Source: Aequorivita sublithincola DSM 14238 (lineage in GTDB: Bacteria > Bacteroidota > Bacteroidia > Flavobacteriales > Flavobacteriaceae). Taken from it: a stretch of 64,000 nt of DNA. The notes below the pieces were generated by a model. The model worked only from the letters and a program-made list of their open reading frames with translations, was not told the origin of the DNA and did not search any database. This document shows positions 50,761-59,307 of this stretch, one piece after another. Location of the stretch: contig NC_018013.1 in assembly GCF_000265385.1 (NCBI RefSeq), forward strand, positions 3,392,501 to 3,456,500, given 5' to 3'. Position numbers and translations under genes: made by a program. Within the stretch, counting starts at the first letter, position 1. Each line of letters opens with the position of its first letter.

Positions 50761-52569
50761 TTATTGTAAGGTTGCTTTTACCTCGCCACAGGTTAACATA
50801 TCTTCTCCATAATATGGATTTTTTATTTCTTTTTCCAAACTTATCCAGTAAGCACCCTTATTGTTATCGGCCATTGGACAAAATTCTAGGTAAACCTTTT
50901 GGTTAACCCCAAAAAGCTCCACACTACTTATCATATGGGCAGAAAGATGCTTAAAATGTCCTCTTTGCGATGCTATATCCGAACTGTTCTCAATAGCATT
51001 AGCAGAATTCTTCAGTTCTTTCTGAATGGTCATCCAATGGTTATGTGCTTTTTCGTCCGATAATAATTTCATATCTACTTTTTTTAATGATTGGTCTATT
51101 TGCTTTCCTGCTTGTTGAGCGCGCTTGCCATTATCATTTACCAAAGCATCTTTTAATAGGATATAATCATCAAAAACCTGTTTTAACTGATTTTGAAATT
51201 TGTTTGAAACTTCAATTCTTTCGTTCATTTGAGAATGATTGGCTTCATTTGTGTTTTTTCTGGAACTATCTTCTTGCATACCCAGATGTCCTTCGTGGCC
51301 TGTCATTGTTTTGCCACCTGTTGCGTTCATCATACTTTTTTTACCTTGCAGTTGTGCAGCAGCATCAACTGTAAATGTTCCGTTTGTAACTATTTCTTCG
51401 CCGTTGGAAAGACCATCTGTAATGGTATAAACGCTCCCGTTTTTAGTTCCCAAGGTTACTGCACGCATTTCAAAAACGGGTTCGTTGGGATCGGTCTTTA
51501 CGTATACCAAAGAGCGCTCGCCTGTCCACATAACTGCTGTAGCTGGAACGGTAATTTGCGTTTCCATTTTATTTGCTTGCGACGTTGCAACCTTTGCAGT
51601 TACAAACATTCCTGGTTTTAATATATCTTCTTTATTGTTCAATGTAGCTCGAACTGAAACCGTCCTGGATTTTGTGTTCAATGTTGGGTCTATAAACGAA
51701 ACTGTTGCTTCAAATTCCTTATTTGGATAGGCGTTTGTGGTAACTGTTATTTTCTGACCTACCTTAAGTTGTGAAATTTGACGTTCGTATGCATCAAACA
51801 TGGCCCAAACAGTTCCCAAATCGCTTACTTTAACAATAGGCTGGCCTTGTTTTACATAGTCACCTTCTTCTGCCATTTTTTGGGAAACCGTGCCGGAAAC
51901 AGTAGCATATATTGGAAAGTTTTCTCGCACCTTTCCAGAGCTTTCGATTTGATTTATTTGGCTTTCTGAAAGTTTCCACAATTTCAATTTATTGCGAACG
52001 GCATTGTACAATGCTGGTTGTGATTCTTTCATATTTGAAGCGGTTATCAATTCTTGTTGCGCAGCAACAAGTGTTGGCGCATAAATTGTAGCCAACAACT
52101 GACCTCTTCGCACTTCTTCGCCTGTGAAGTTGACATTCAGTTTTTCAATTCGGCCTTCAAAATAACTGGCTTGTACGGCATTTGCCTCTTCATTTGCCAA
52201 AATTTTCCCAGAAAGTTGCATCGTGTTATCATCCGTCCCTGAAACGTTACCAACTATCGTGGTTTGAATATTCGCCAAAGCCATTGCGTTTTCGGACATT
52301 TTAATTTCGTTCAACGCAAGACCATCTGCCCCTGTCTCTGCGGGAATCAAATGCATTCCGCAAATTGGGCAGTCGCCAGGTTCGGGCTGCATAATCTGTG
52401 GGTGCATTGAACAGGTCCACATTTGATGTTCTTCAGAATGGCTGACGTTTTCGCTCATATCTGTTATTTTCTTGTCATTTATTGAACCTTCCGCTGATCG
52501 TCCAAAAATGACGTAACCCAAAACCAAGCCAATAGCTAAAACTGCGACGTAAATGATGTATTTTTTCAT
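50761..52569 (-). CDS. cusB: CusB-like RND periplasmic adaptor with heavy-metal and DUF3347 domains
   Basis: 602 residues from ATG at 52569; the frame opens 57 bases earlier without family sequence. Order: signal anchor KYIIYVAVLAIGLVLGYVIF; a heavy-metal-binding domain WTCSMHPQIMQPEPGDCPIC with GMHL; adaptor hairpin and lipoyl parts (YFEGRIEKLNVNFTGEEVRR, GTVSQKMAEEGDYVKQGQPI); beta-barrel and membrane-proximal part; a Met/His-rich link (MTGHEGHLGMQEDSS); and a C-terminal DUF3347 domain (LEFCPMADNNKGAYWISLEK). It links the inner pump to the TolC-like channel and delivers Cu(I). It lies 8 kb from cusA, an unusual split. Confidence 0.88.
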   Translation of the reverse strand: MKKYIIYVAVLAIGLVLGYVIFGRSAEGSINDKKITDMSENVSHSEEHQMWTCSMHPQIMQPEPGDCPICGMHLIPAETGADGLALNEIKMSENAMALANIQTTIVGNVSGTDDNTMQLSGKILANEEANAVQASYFEGRIEKLNVNFTGEEVRRGQLLATIYAPTLVAAQQELITASNMKESQPALYNAVRNKLKLWKLSESQINQIESSGKVRENFPIYATVSGTVSQKMAEEGDYVKQGQPIVKVSDLGTVWAMFDAYERQISQLKVGQKITVTTNAYPNKEFEATVSFIDPTLNTKSRTVSVRATLNNKEDILKPGMFVTAKVATSQANKMETQITVPATAVMWTGERSLVYVKTDPNEPVFEMRAVTLGTKNGSVYTITDGLSNGEEIVTNGTFTVDAAAQLQGKKSMMNATGGKTMTGHEGHLGMQEDSSRKNTNEANHSQMNERIEVSNKFQNQLKQVFDDYILLKDALVNDNGKRAQQAGKQIDQSLKKVDMKLLSDEKAHNHWMTIQKELKNSANAIENSSDIASQRGHFKHLSAHMISSVELFGVNQKVYLEFCPMADNNKGAYWISLEKEIKNPYYGEDMLTCGEVKATLQ

Positions 52570-52692
52570 AATTATTATAATTAAAGTAGGTCTCTCCCAA
52601 AGCTTCGGGAGCGCTAGACCAGACAATTTATCTGTATAAACCTAACAAGTTTTATCCTGAAGCTTCAGAACTGTTAGGTTTGGTGTTCATTA

Positions 52693-53175
52693 TTATTTTG
52701 CTTCTTCCAAGCGTTTTATCATTGCTTTCATTTCCCCGATTTCTTTACGCTGTGCTTCGATAATTCCATCGGCCAATTTTCTAACTTCTGGATCTTTTAT
52801 ATCGGCTCTTTGACTTGTTAAAATGGCGATGGAGTGATGCGGAATCATTGCTTTCATCCAAAGAATATCACCAATGATTGGACTTTGCGCCCTAACCAAG
52901 CCGAGTGCGCCTACAAACAAGATTAAACTTCCCAATAAAATAGCAATGTTCTTTTTCTTATTTTGATACATTTTTCTCATAAAAAACCACATTATGCCTG
53001 CCATTGATGCTATTCCCAAACAGCTCATGTAGAACCGTGTTAAACTGAAATAAACGTGGTCAATTGAATATGTATTGAGGTACATTGTGATGTACATCGT
53101 GATAAATGAGGCGGCAAGCATCAAAATGAATGTTGTGTAATTGCCCTTGCTTTTGTGTTGATCTGAATTTTCCAT
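52693..53175 (-). CDS. DUF305 membrane protein
   Basis: 160 residues with four membrane segments (FILMLAASFITMYITMYL, CLGIASMAGIMWFFM, IAILLGSLILFVGALGLV) and a C-terminal DUF305 helix pair: MIPHHSIAILTSQRADIKD then VRKLADGIIEAQRKEIGEMK. The HHS and later His/Met residues fit a metal-binding four-helix bundle. Common beside copper genes. It follows the adaptor gene upstream by 123 bases. Confidence 0.88.
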   Translation of the reverse strand: MENSDQHKSKGNYTTFILMLAASFITMYITMYLNTYSIDHVYFSLTRFYMSCLGIASMAGIMWFFMRKMYQNKKKNIAILLGSLILFVGALGLVRAQSPIIGDILWMKAMIPHHSIAILTSQRADIKDPEVRKLADGIIEAQRKEIGEMKAMIKRLEEAK

Positions 53176-53207
53176 TGTTTTCGGGTTTTAAATTATTGTT
53201 AACTTTT

Positions 53208-53413
53208 TTACTTTTCTAATCGTTGAGGATGATCGAATGTTTTTGGCACATAATCCAGATTGCGGAATTGGTCACCGTGAATATTGTCTATGTTCGTCCA
53301 ACTAAAATACATCCCGCTTATGGTACAAAACAGGAATTGAATCCCAAGAAGAGCCCCAAATATCTGTGGGTCTTTCGTATTTTGATTGTTGTTTTTCTAT
53401 TGACCATAGTCAT
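53208..53413 (-). pseudogene. Frameshifted PepSY-type membrane protein remnant
   Basis: Two adjoining frames make one protein start: MTMVNRKTTIKIRKTHRYLG then, one base out, LGIQFLFCTISGMYFSWTNI and DNIHGDQFRNLDYVPKTFD. Family members, as I recall, read HRYLGLFLGIQFLFWTISGL without a break, so one base was lost or gained near 53340. It also ends early after PQRLEK. Opposite-strand frame at 53223-53420 is a shadow. Confidence 0.6.
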
Positions 53414-53440
53414 AAATTAGTTTCGTTTAATTAAAATCAT

Positions 53441-54664
53441 TTAGTTCATAAAAAATTTTACAACCAATCCGCCAGCAATCCAAACGTAGCACACCAAAGC
53501 GGCATATTTCAAAATATTTTCAAGTAATTGACTTTTGGGTGCCATTTGCTTCATATGTTTTACATCTTTCCGTTTGAAAAAACCGAGATAGAGCATAAAT
53601 CCTGAAATTGCCAAAAATGCAAGGTTTAAAAAGAAGGTATAATCTATTTTAAAGTATTCACTATCCTGAATTTTAACTTGTGATGGATCAGGCAAAATGT
53701 TTAACAAATCAAATGAATAATGTAAAAGCAAAGATGCGCCAATGAGCGATGTAAACAACAAGAACAAGATGAATAAAGACATTTTCCAACCATAATATTT
53801 TGCATTGATTCGCAATATTGGAAAAACGACCAAATCACTAAATATGAAAGCCATAACACCTGCAAAACTTACCCCTTTGCCAAATAACAAAGCTGCCAAA
53901 GGAATATTTCCCATAGAGCCAATAAAGGTCAAAAATGCAGCAATAGGCCCGACAATGATGTGTTCCAGGATTTCAAAAAAACTGAAATCAGTATTTCCGT
54001 TACCGCTATTGATGAACAAAGTTTGAAAGAAAGAATCTGGAACAAACGCCGCTACGATTCCTGCAATAGTAAACCCGACAATTACGTCCTTCCATACCAT
54101 TTTCCATTCCATCCCATATTGTCTGGAAACCTTTGCCCACCCTTTTTCAGATTGTATTTTCTTTTGCCACGATTTGGATTCGTCATTATCATCATCGTTC
54201 TTATCCTTTAGATTTTTTCGGGCGTTTTCTATGAGTTTATTTGGGTTTATCAATCGTATCAATAGCCACGAAATGAGAATCAATAAAATTCCGCCGACAT
54301 ATTCGCCAACAATAAATTGCCAACCAAGAAAGATAGAAATGATGATACCCAGCTCGATAACCAAATTGGTCGAAGCCAACAAAAATGCAATCGACGACAC
54401 AAAACTTGCGCCTTTTTTGAAAAGGGATTTCGTTGATGCCAAAGCCGAAAAGCTGCACGAACTACTAATAAAACCGAAAAATGTTCCGAGCAAAACACCT
54501 TTGCCTTCATTTTCGCCCATTGTTTCCTGCATTTTCTTCTCGGTTACAAAAACCTGAATCATACTACTTATGATATAACCCAAGGCAAATGCCCAAAGCG
54601 CCATCCAGAAAAAACCAGTGGTTGTATAGGCTGCCTCGCCCCATTGTTTTAGAAAATTGTCCAT
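53441..54664 (-). CDS. YraQ/UPF0718-type permease
   Basis: 407 residues with about eight membrane segments. The repeat FISSSCSFSALASTKSLFKK and its second-half partner GSMGNIPLAALLFGKGVSFA are the paired family motifs, similar to ArsP and YraQ; S-S-C-S-F-S-A is a likely substrate-gating patch. A long charged cytoplasmic loop (NARKNLKDKNDDDNDESKSW) divides the halves. Transport of a metal or organometal is implied by family and setting, not proven. Confidence 0.85.
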   Translation of the reverse strand: MDNFLKQWGEAAYTTTGFFWMALWAFALGYIISSMIQVFVTEKKMQETMGENEGKGVLLGTFFGFISSSCSFSALASTKSLFKKGASFVSSIAFLLASTNLVIELGIIISIFLGWQFIVGEYVGGILLILISWLLIRLINPNKLIENARKNLKDKNDDDNDESKSWQKKIQSEKGWAKVSRQYGMEWKMVWKDVIVGFTIAGIVAAFVPDSFFQTLFINSGNGNTDFSFFEILEHIIVGPIAAFLTFIGSMGNIPLAALLFGKGVSFAGVMAFIFSDLVVFPILRINAKYYGWKMSLFILFLLFTSLIGASLLLHYSFDLLNILPDPSQVKIQDSEYFKIDYTFFLNLAFLAISGFMLYLGFFKRKDVKHMKQMAPKSQLLENILKYAALVCYVWIAGGLVVKFFMN

Positions 54665-54673
54665 ACGCGTGTT

Positions 54674-54811
54674 TTATGATTGCGTTAGTTGTGATATTAA
54701 GGCTCCGATAAGTATTATGGCTATAATTCCATAAAGCGCATAATTGAACCATTTTTTAAAGCCACCTTTTTTTTTCTCATTTTCAGTTCCTGTTTTACAA
54801 CAATCTTTCAT
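54674..54811 (-). CDS. Small CC-motif single-helix membrane protein (45 residues)
   Basis: MKDCCKTGTENEKKKGGFKK then WFNYALYGIIAIILIGALIS. A vicinal Cys pair at positions 4-5 precedes a basic stretch and one membrane helix. The gene stops nine bases before the permease start on the same strand, so the two are co-translated. The Cys pair could pass a thiophilic metal to the permease, which is inference. No known family. Confidence 0.6.
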   Translation of the reverse strand: MKDCCKTGTENEKKKGGFKKWFNYALYGIIAIILIGALISQLTQS

Positions 54812-54979
54812 ATATTTTACTTTATTGTGCCTGACTTGGGAAAGGATTAAACTAAATAAATCAACAAAAATCTATCCATTCCCATTTCAGGACTTTAAAA
54901 CTATCTTATTATCAGTATGCCACTTTAACCTTCCTGCGATTACTTTCAGGAACATCAACATTTTTAAAAAAGAAGTTAT

Positions 54980-55540
54980 CTATTGAATAGTTTTTTGAAC
55001 TTTTCCGCACTTAAGCATTTTACTACCGTAATATGGGTTTCTAACTTCGTTACTTGAGCTCAACCAAGCACTTCCTTTATCATACATTGGGCAGAACTGC
55101 TCATAAAGTGTGTTTTTTGACCCTGTAATGGCAACCATATCTGTAATATCTTTGCTCAAGGTTTTGAAATGCTCACGTTGATGGTCTATGGGACTTTCAG
55201 AAATATGTTCTGCGTGTTCGGTGGCATCTTCTATGATATTGGCAAGTTCTTTTTGTTCTTCTTTGGTATAGCTTTTCGTTTCAAAAGCTTTAAGAGACGT
55301 CATTAGTTTAGTTCCAGCTTGAGCTGCCTTTTTTGTATCATCGCCTACCAATGCATCTTTCAGCATGAAATAATCAGTAAGAACTGCTTCTGCTGATGGA
55401 TTCATTTTATCCATTTTCATCGAACTATGGTCAATTTTCATATCTCCGTGCTCGTGGTTCATTTTTTCTTTTTCCTGTGCGTTGGTAAAAGAAACTGCTA
55501 ACAATAGCATTGCTGCTATACTTATTTTTAAATTTTTCAT
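54980..55540 (-). CDS. DUF3347 periplasmic copper-cluster protein
   Basis: 186 residues with signal peptide [17 protein letters not shown] Met/His-rich stretch follows ([18 protein letters not shown]), then DUF3347: [60 protein letters not shown] and [12 protein letters not shown]. The ordered His, Met and Cys pattern suits periplasmic copper binding. Second of three such domains in the cluster. Confidence 0.87.
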   Translation of the reverse strand: MKNLKISIAAMLLLAVSFTNAQEKEKMNHEHGDMKIDHSSMKMDKMNPSAEAVLTDYFMLKDALVGDDTKKAAQAGTKLMTSLKAFETKSYTKEEQKELANIIEDATEHAEHISESPIDHQREHFKTLSKDITDMVAITGSKNTLYEQFCPMYDKGSAWLSSSNEVRNPYYGSKMLKCGKVQKTIQ

Positions 55541-55562
55541 TTTTATTATATTTTATTGTTGT

Positions 55563-56015
55563 TTATAAACTGTCTCTCAATTGTTCCATAAATTGTATCA
55601 TCTCCTTTTTTTCATCAGTCGAAAAAATAGCGTCGCCGTGAATGTAGGTGTAGGATTCCAGCGGCATTTCATCATCCTTAATTTGATTGATGATGGATTT
55701 TAGCTTGCTGTTTTTTCTTCTATCGGAATAATCGTCCCATTCGTTGAAATTCAATTCGGCTTTACCTTCTTTGATGTGATCTTCTAAAAACCAAGCTGCT
55801 GGCTGAATTTTACTGTACCACGGATACTCTGTATTATTGCTATGGCAGTCATAGCAGGATACCTCTAACTTTTTCTGAATGGTTTCCGGAACGGTGTTTA
55901 CCAAGAGAAAATCTGTTTTTGGTACGGTATCGCTTTGGTTCAATTCAATTGGAAAAAATTGGATTGCTATAACAGCGACAAGCAAAATAAGAGCAATGAT
56001 TTTTAGAATTTTCAT
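55563..56015 (-). CDS. Haem-binding domain protein (CxxCH)
   Basis: 150 residues from ATG at 56015. The membrane anchor is ILKIIALILLVAVIAIQFF. The haem site is LEVSCYDCHSNNTEYPWYSK, with the family strands IQPAAWFLEDHIKEGKAELN and FNEWDDYSDRRKNSKLKSI. Members sit in the periplasm and hold c-type haem; their partner in copper clusters is not known. It lies between two DUF3347 genes on the same strand. Confidence 0.88.
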   Translation of the reverse strand: MKILKIIALILLVAVIAIQFFPIELNQSDTVPKTDFLLVNTVPETIQKKLEVSCYDCHSNNTEYPWYSKIQPAAWFLEDHIKEGKAELNFNEWDDYSDRRKNSKLKSIINQIKDDEMPLESYTYIHGDAIFSTDEKKEMIQFMEQLRDSL

Positions 56016-56112
56016 ACTGAATTGACTTAAGACCTTAGGACGTAGCACGGAAGACATTTAAAACATAGTTTTTTAGTCCTACGTCTTACGTCAATCAGTC
56101 CTATGCCATTTT

Positions 56113-56742
56113 TTAATTAATTTCCTTTTCCATTTTTCCGCAGCCCATCATTTTGCTACCGTAATAAGGATTTTTCACTTCTTTCTCCATACTTAACCAA
56201 GGGCTACCACCATCATACATTGGACAATGCATTTGATACATTTTACTATCTGCTCCAGTAATGGCAACCATATCAATCATATCCTTGCTCAAGGTTTTGA
56301 AATGTTCTCGTTGATGGTCCATTTCGCTTTTGCCTATATGTTCTGCGTGTTCGGTTGCATCAGCAACTATGTCTTTCAACTTTTTTTGTTGTTCGGCTGT
56401 GTAGCTACTTATATTTAAACCTCGAAGGGCACTTTCCAATGTCTTTCCAGCTTGGGCGGCAGCATCCTTATCTGTAGCCACCAATGCGTCTTTTAACACC
56501 ATATAATCTGCCATTACTTGTTTGGCGTCAGAGGCTTGCGCTTCAGAATGCATCGAGTCATTTGACTCGTCCATTTCATCGTGTTCCATTCCTTCTTCGT
56601 GATGATGGCCTTCTTCAGAAGACATTTCAGAATGCATTGCATCGTCTGAATGTTCTTCCTTTTTACCGTCTTTACAAGACATTGCTGTAAGACCTACAAA
56701 GGCCAAAGCCAATACCGATGTTGTTACTTTTAAATGTTTCAT
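56113..56742 (-). CDS. DUF3347 lipoprotein
   Basis: 209 residues. Signal VTTSVLALAFVGLTAMSC with lipobox Cys. The linker is His/Met/Glu-rich (SSEEGHHHEEGMEHDEMDES), followed by the domain: [60 protein letters not shown] and [12 protein letters not shown]. Very similar to the protein at 54980, so they are duplicates. Periplasmic copper sponge is the most likely role. Confidence 0.88.
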   Translation of the reverse strand: MKHLKVTTSVLALAFVGLTAMSCKDGKKEEHSDDAMHSEMSSEEGHHHEEGMEHDEMDESNDSMHSEAQASDAKQVMADYMVLKDALVATDKDAAAQAGKTLESALRGLNISSYTAEQQKKLKDIVADATEHAEHIGKSEMDHQREHFKTLSKDMIDMVAITGADSKMYQMHCPMYDGGSPWLSMEKEVKNPYYGSKMMGCGKMEKEIN

Positions 56743-56802
56743 TTTGATTTTGATTTTGATTTAGATTAATACTTGTTTTTATTCGATCTATATATTGAAT
56801 GA

Positions 56803-59247
56803 TTAAAATCTCACGGATAGTCCACCACCTGCACCGAAACGATTGTCGTAGCTTGCCATCAATGAAAAGTTTCTTGATAAAAAATATTCCACTCCTGCAT
56901 TCCAAGTTACTTCTTTGGCGAAAACATCGCCATTTGGAAGGTCATCAACCCAACCGAAATTAGCCTGATATTCATACATTCCAAAAATTGCCGTTCGTGG
57001 GAAAATCAGGATTTCACGACTTAAACTAATCTGTGGTCGCAATTTGCTGTCAATCCGCACATCGAGATTGAATAAATAAGGCGTCAAAAACCGAACTCCA
57101 GCAATTGCAGTTGTCGTTATTTGGTCCAAACTATCATCCATTTCGTTTTCAACATTCACACCACCAAAAACCCGAAGATAATCGTGTAGATAGCGTTCAT
57201 AAGTTACTTCTGCTTCAAGATTTTTGTTCCAACCATATTCTCCGGAAACATTGAATTGGTTTCGGATATTTGAGGACACGAAATTAAACGTAGTCATATG
57301 CGATGCTGCATCAACCATTGCCCACTTGTAATATTGGTCTGCTTCATTGATTAATTTTTTAACCGGATAATTCGACATTCTTGGGTCGGACGGTGTATCG
57401 TAACTTACAACCCTCGCCATCCCGCTCATCATATGGTATAACACGTGGCAATGGAAGAACCAGTCGCCATATTCGTTGCCATAAAATTCTATCGTAACCT
57501 CTTGCATTGGTGCCACGTTCACGGTATGTTTTAGTGGCGAGTACTCGCCGTTTTTGTTAATGACCCTAAAAAAGTGTCCGTGCAAGTGCATTGGGTGGTG
57601 CATCATCGTGAGGTTGTTTAAAGTGATACGGGTAACTTCTTTATGATTTATTTTGATGTTATCGGCTTCCGAAAGCGGTACACCGTTCATACTCCAGATG
57701 TAGCGATTCATATTACCAGTAAGGTTCAATAAAATTTCCCTGACGGGAATATCTTTATCGTAATTGGTCTTTTCTGGAGATTTTAAATAATCATAATTGT
57801 ATTCAGAAAACATATCCATTTCGTCCATTTGCATAGTGTCCATTCCATCCATTTTGGTGTTATCGTCATTCATATTCATTTTGGAATGGTCCATCTTTTC
57901 ATTCATCATAGAATCTTTCGGCATATCCATTTTCATTTTTTCATCTTCCATCTTCATTTTAGAATGGTCCATTTTACTGTGGTCTATCTTATCGTTCATC
58001 ATTGAGTCTTTGGATATATTCATATTCATTTTTGCGTCCTTCATGTTCATTTTGGAATGGTCCATCTGCATTCCGTCCATTTTCATTCCATCCATCTGCA
58101 TTCCATACTCGGCTTTCATTTCATAGCGTTCATCCTTTTTTGGTTGGAATTTCAATGCGTGCGCACCCATTTTCATCTTCATTTTTGCCATTTGTTGCAT
58201 CATTTGAATTTTGTCTGGTTTAGGTACAATTTCCGCAGGAAGAATTTTACCAGAACCTATATACGCCAAGGTAGTTCCAGAACCATCTTGCGCCATTGCA
58301 CGGATTTCAATCTTCCCATCTTCGGGAACGGTTACGATAAAGTCATAGGTTTCCGCTATGGCGATGAAGGTTTTATTGTGTTTTACTGGAACGTCGTCCT
58401 TACCATCTGCTGCTACCAATGTTGGCGTGTCGCCACCAAAAGTCATCCAAAATTGTGATGAGGCAGAACCGTTTATGATTCGTAAGCGTACTTTTTCGCC
58501 AGCTTTAAATTCAGGATATTCAGCTACTTCCTTTCCATTGATCAAAAATGCAGGGTAATAAATATCGGCAATGTCTGCGCCCTCCATTCGTTGACGCCAG
58601 AAATCGAGCTGTGCACCAAAGGCACCTCTCGCAATCACTTTATTTAAAGGGGTTGAAGTACCTTTTTTCATTTGATACCATTCATTACCACGTTTTAGGT
58701 TTCGAAGCACATTCATTGGCTTTTCGTTTGTCCAATCTGATAGCATCAATACCAAATCTTTGTCATAATCCAAGGTTTTTTCCTTTGGTTTAATGACGAT
58801 AGAACCAAAAACACCGCTCTGTTCTTGTAACATTGTATGGGAATGATACCAGTATGTGCCGTTTTGCGTTATGGCAAATTCATATTTAAAAGTGGTGCCT
58901 GGCAGTATGGGTGGCGTTGTCAAATAGGGAACGCCATCGTAAAAATTCGGTAAAATAATTCCGTGCCAATGCACCGAAGTTTCTACACTCATTTCATTTT
59001 TTACGTAAATGACTGCATATTCACCTTCGGTAAATTCGAGCGTTGGTCCAGGTATTGTTCCGTTGACCGTCATCCCTTTCACTTCTTTGCCAGCCTTGTT
59101 GACCATTTCTTCCTTTAACGTCAGGGTATATTCGTGAACAGGTAAATTGTCAGGGTTTCCTTCTGTCGATTTTTCGTAAAGGGATTGGGCAACAACTGTT
59201 TGACCAATTAGTAGCACTAGGATTAATAGAAATTTCAAGTTTTTCAT
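56803..59247 (-). CDS. copA: Multicopper oxidase fused to a CopB-like outer-membrane domain
   Basis: 814 residues with signal FLLILVLLIGQTVVAQ. Copper sites: HWHGIILPNFYDG, GTYWYHSHTMLQEQSG, HHPMHLHGHFFRV and WFFHCHVLYHMMSGM, giving types 1, 2 and 3. Between them lies a Met/His/Asp-rich stretch with repeated MxxDHSKM units (about residues 380-470), suited to Cu(I) binding. After the oxidase, from about residue 615, beta strands such as NQFNVSGEYGWNKNLEAEVT and YLRVFGGVNVENEMDD up to FGAGGGLSVRF match a CopB-type outer-membrane barrel. It should oxidise Cu(I) to Cu(II). PcoA/PcoB separate in proteobacteria are one chain here. Confidence 0.88.
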   Translation of the reverse strand: MKNLKFLLILVLLIGQTVVAQSLYEKSTEGNPDNLPVHEYTLTLKEEMVNKAGKEVKGMTVNGTIPGPTLEFTEGEYAVIYVKNEMSVETSVHWHGIILPNFYDGVPYLTTPPILPGTTFKYEFAITQNGTYWYHSHTMLQEQSGVFGSIVIKPKEKTLDYDKDLVLMLSDWTNEKPMNVLRNLKRGNEWYQMKKGTSTPLNKVIARGAFGAQLDFWRQRMEGADIADIYYPAFLINGKEVAEYPEFKAGEKVRLRIINGSASSQFWMTFGGDTPTLVAADGKDDVPVKHNKTFIAIAETYDFIVTVPEDGKIEIRAMAQDGSGTTLAYIGSGKILPAEIVPKPDKIQMMQQMAKMKMKMGAHALKFQPKKDERYEMKAEYGMQMDGMKMDGMQMDHSKMNMKDAKMNMNISKDSMMNDKIDHSKMDHSKMKMEDEKMKMDMPKDSMMNEKMDHSKMNMNDDNTKMDGMDTMQMDEMDMFSEYNYDYLKSPEKTNYDKDIPVREILLNLTGNMNRYIWSMNGVPLSEADNIKINHKEVTRITLNNLTMMHHPMHLHGHFFRVINKNGEYSPLKHTVNVAPMQEVTIEFYGNEYGDWFFHCHVLYHMMSGMARVVSYDTPSDPRMSNYPVKKLINEADQYYKWAMVDAASHMTTFNFVSSNIRNQFNVSGEYGWNKNLEAEVTYERYLHDYLRVFGGVNVENEMDDSLDQITTTAIAGVRFLTPYLFNLDVRIDSKLRPQISLSREILIFPRTAIFGMYEYQANFGWVDDLPNGDVFAKEVTWNAGVEYFLSRNFSLMASYDNRFGAGGGLSVRF

Positions 59248-59307
59248 TTTATTTTTTATATAATTACCTCAATTTTTTTGAACAATTTAACTCATAAGAT
59301 TAGAGTT

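Noticed and set aside
53223..53420. Plus-strand 65-residue frame
   Set aside because: It is the shadow of the minus-strand PepSY-type remnant, whose sequence is family-like.
57797..58126. Plus-strand Ile/Phe/Ser-rich frames at 57797-58458
   Set aside because: They are antisense readings of the Met/His/Asp-rich repeat in the multicopper oxidase.
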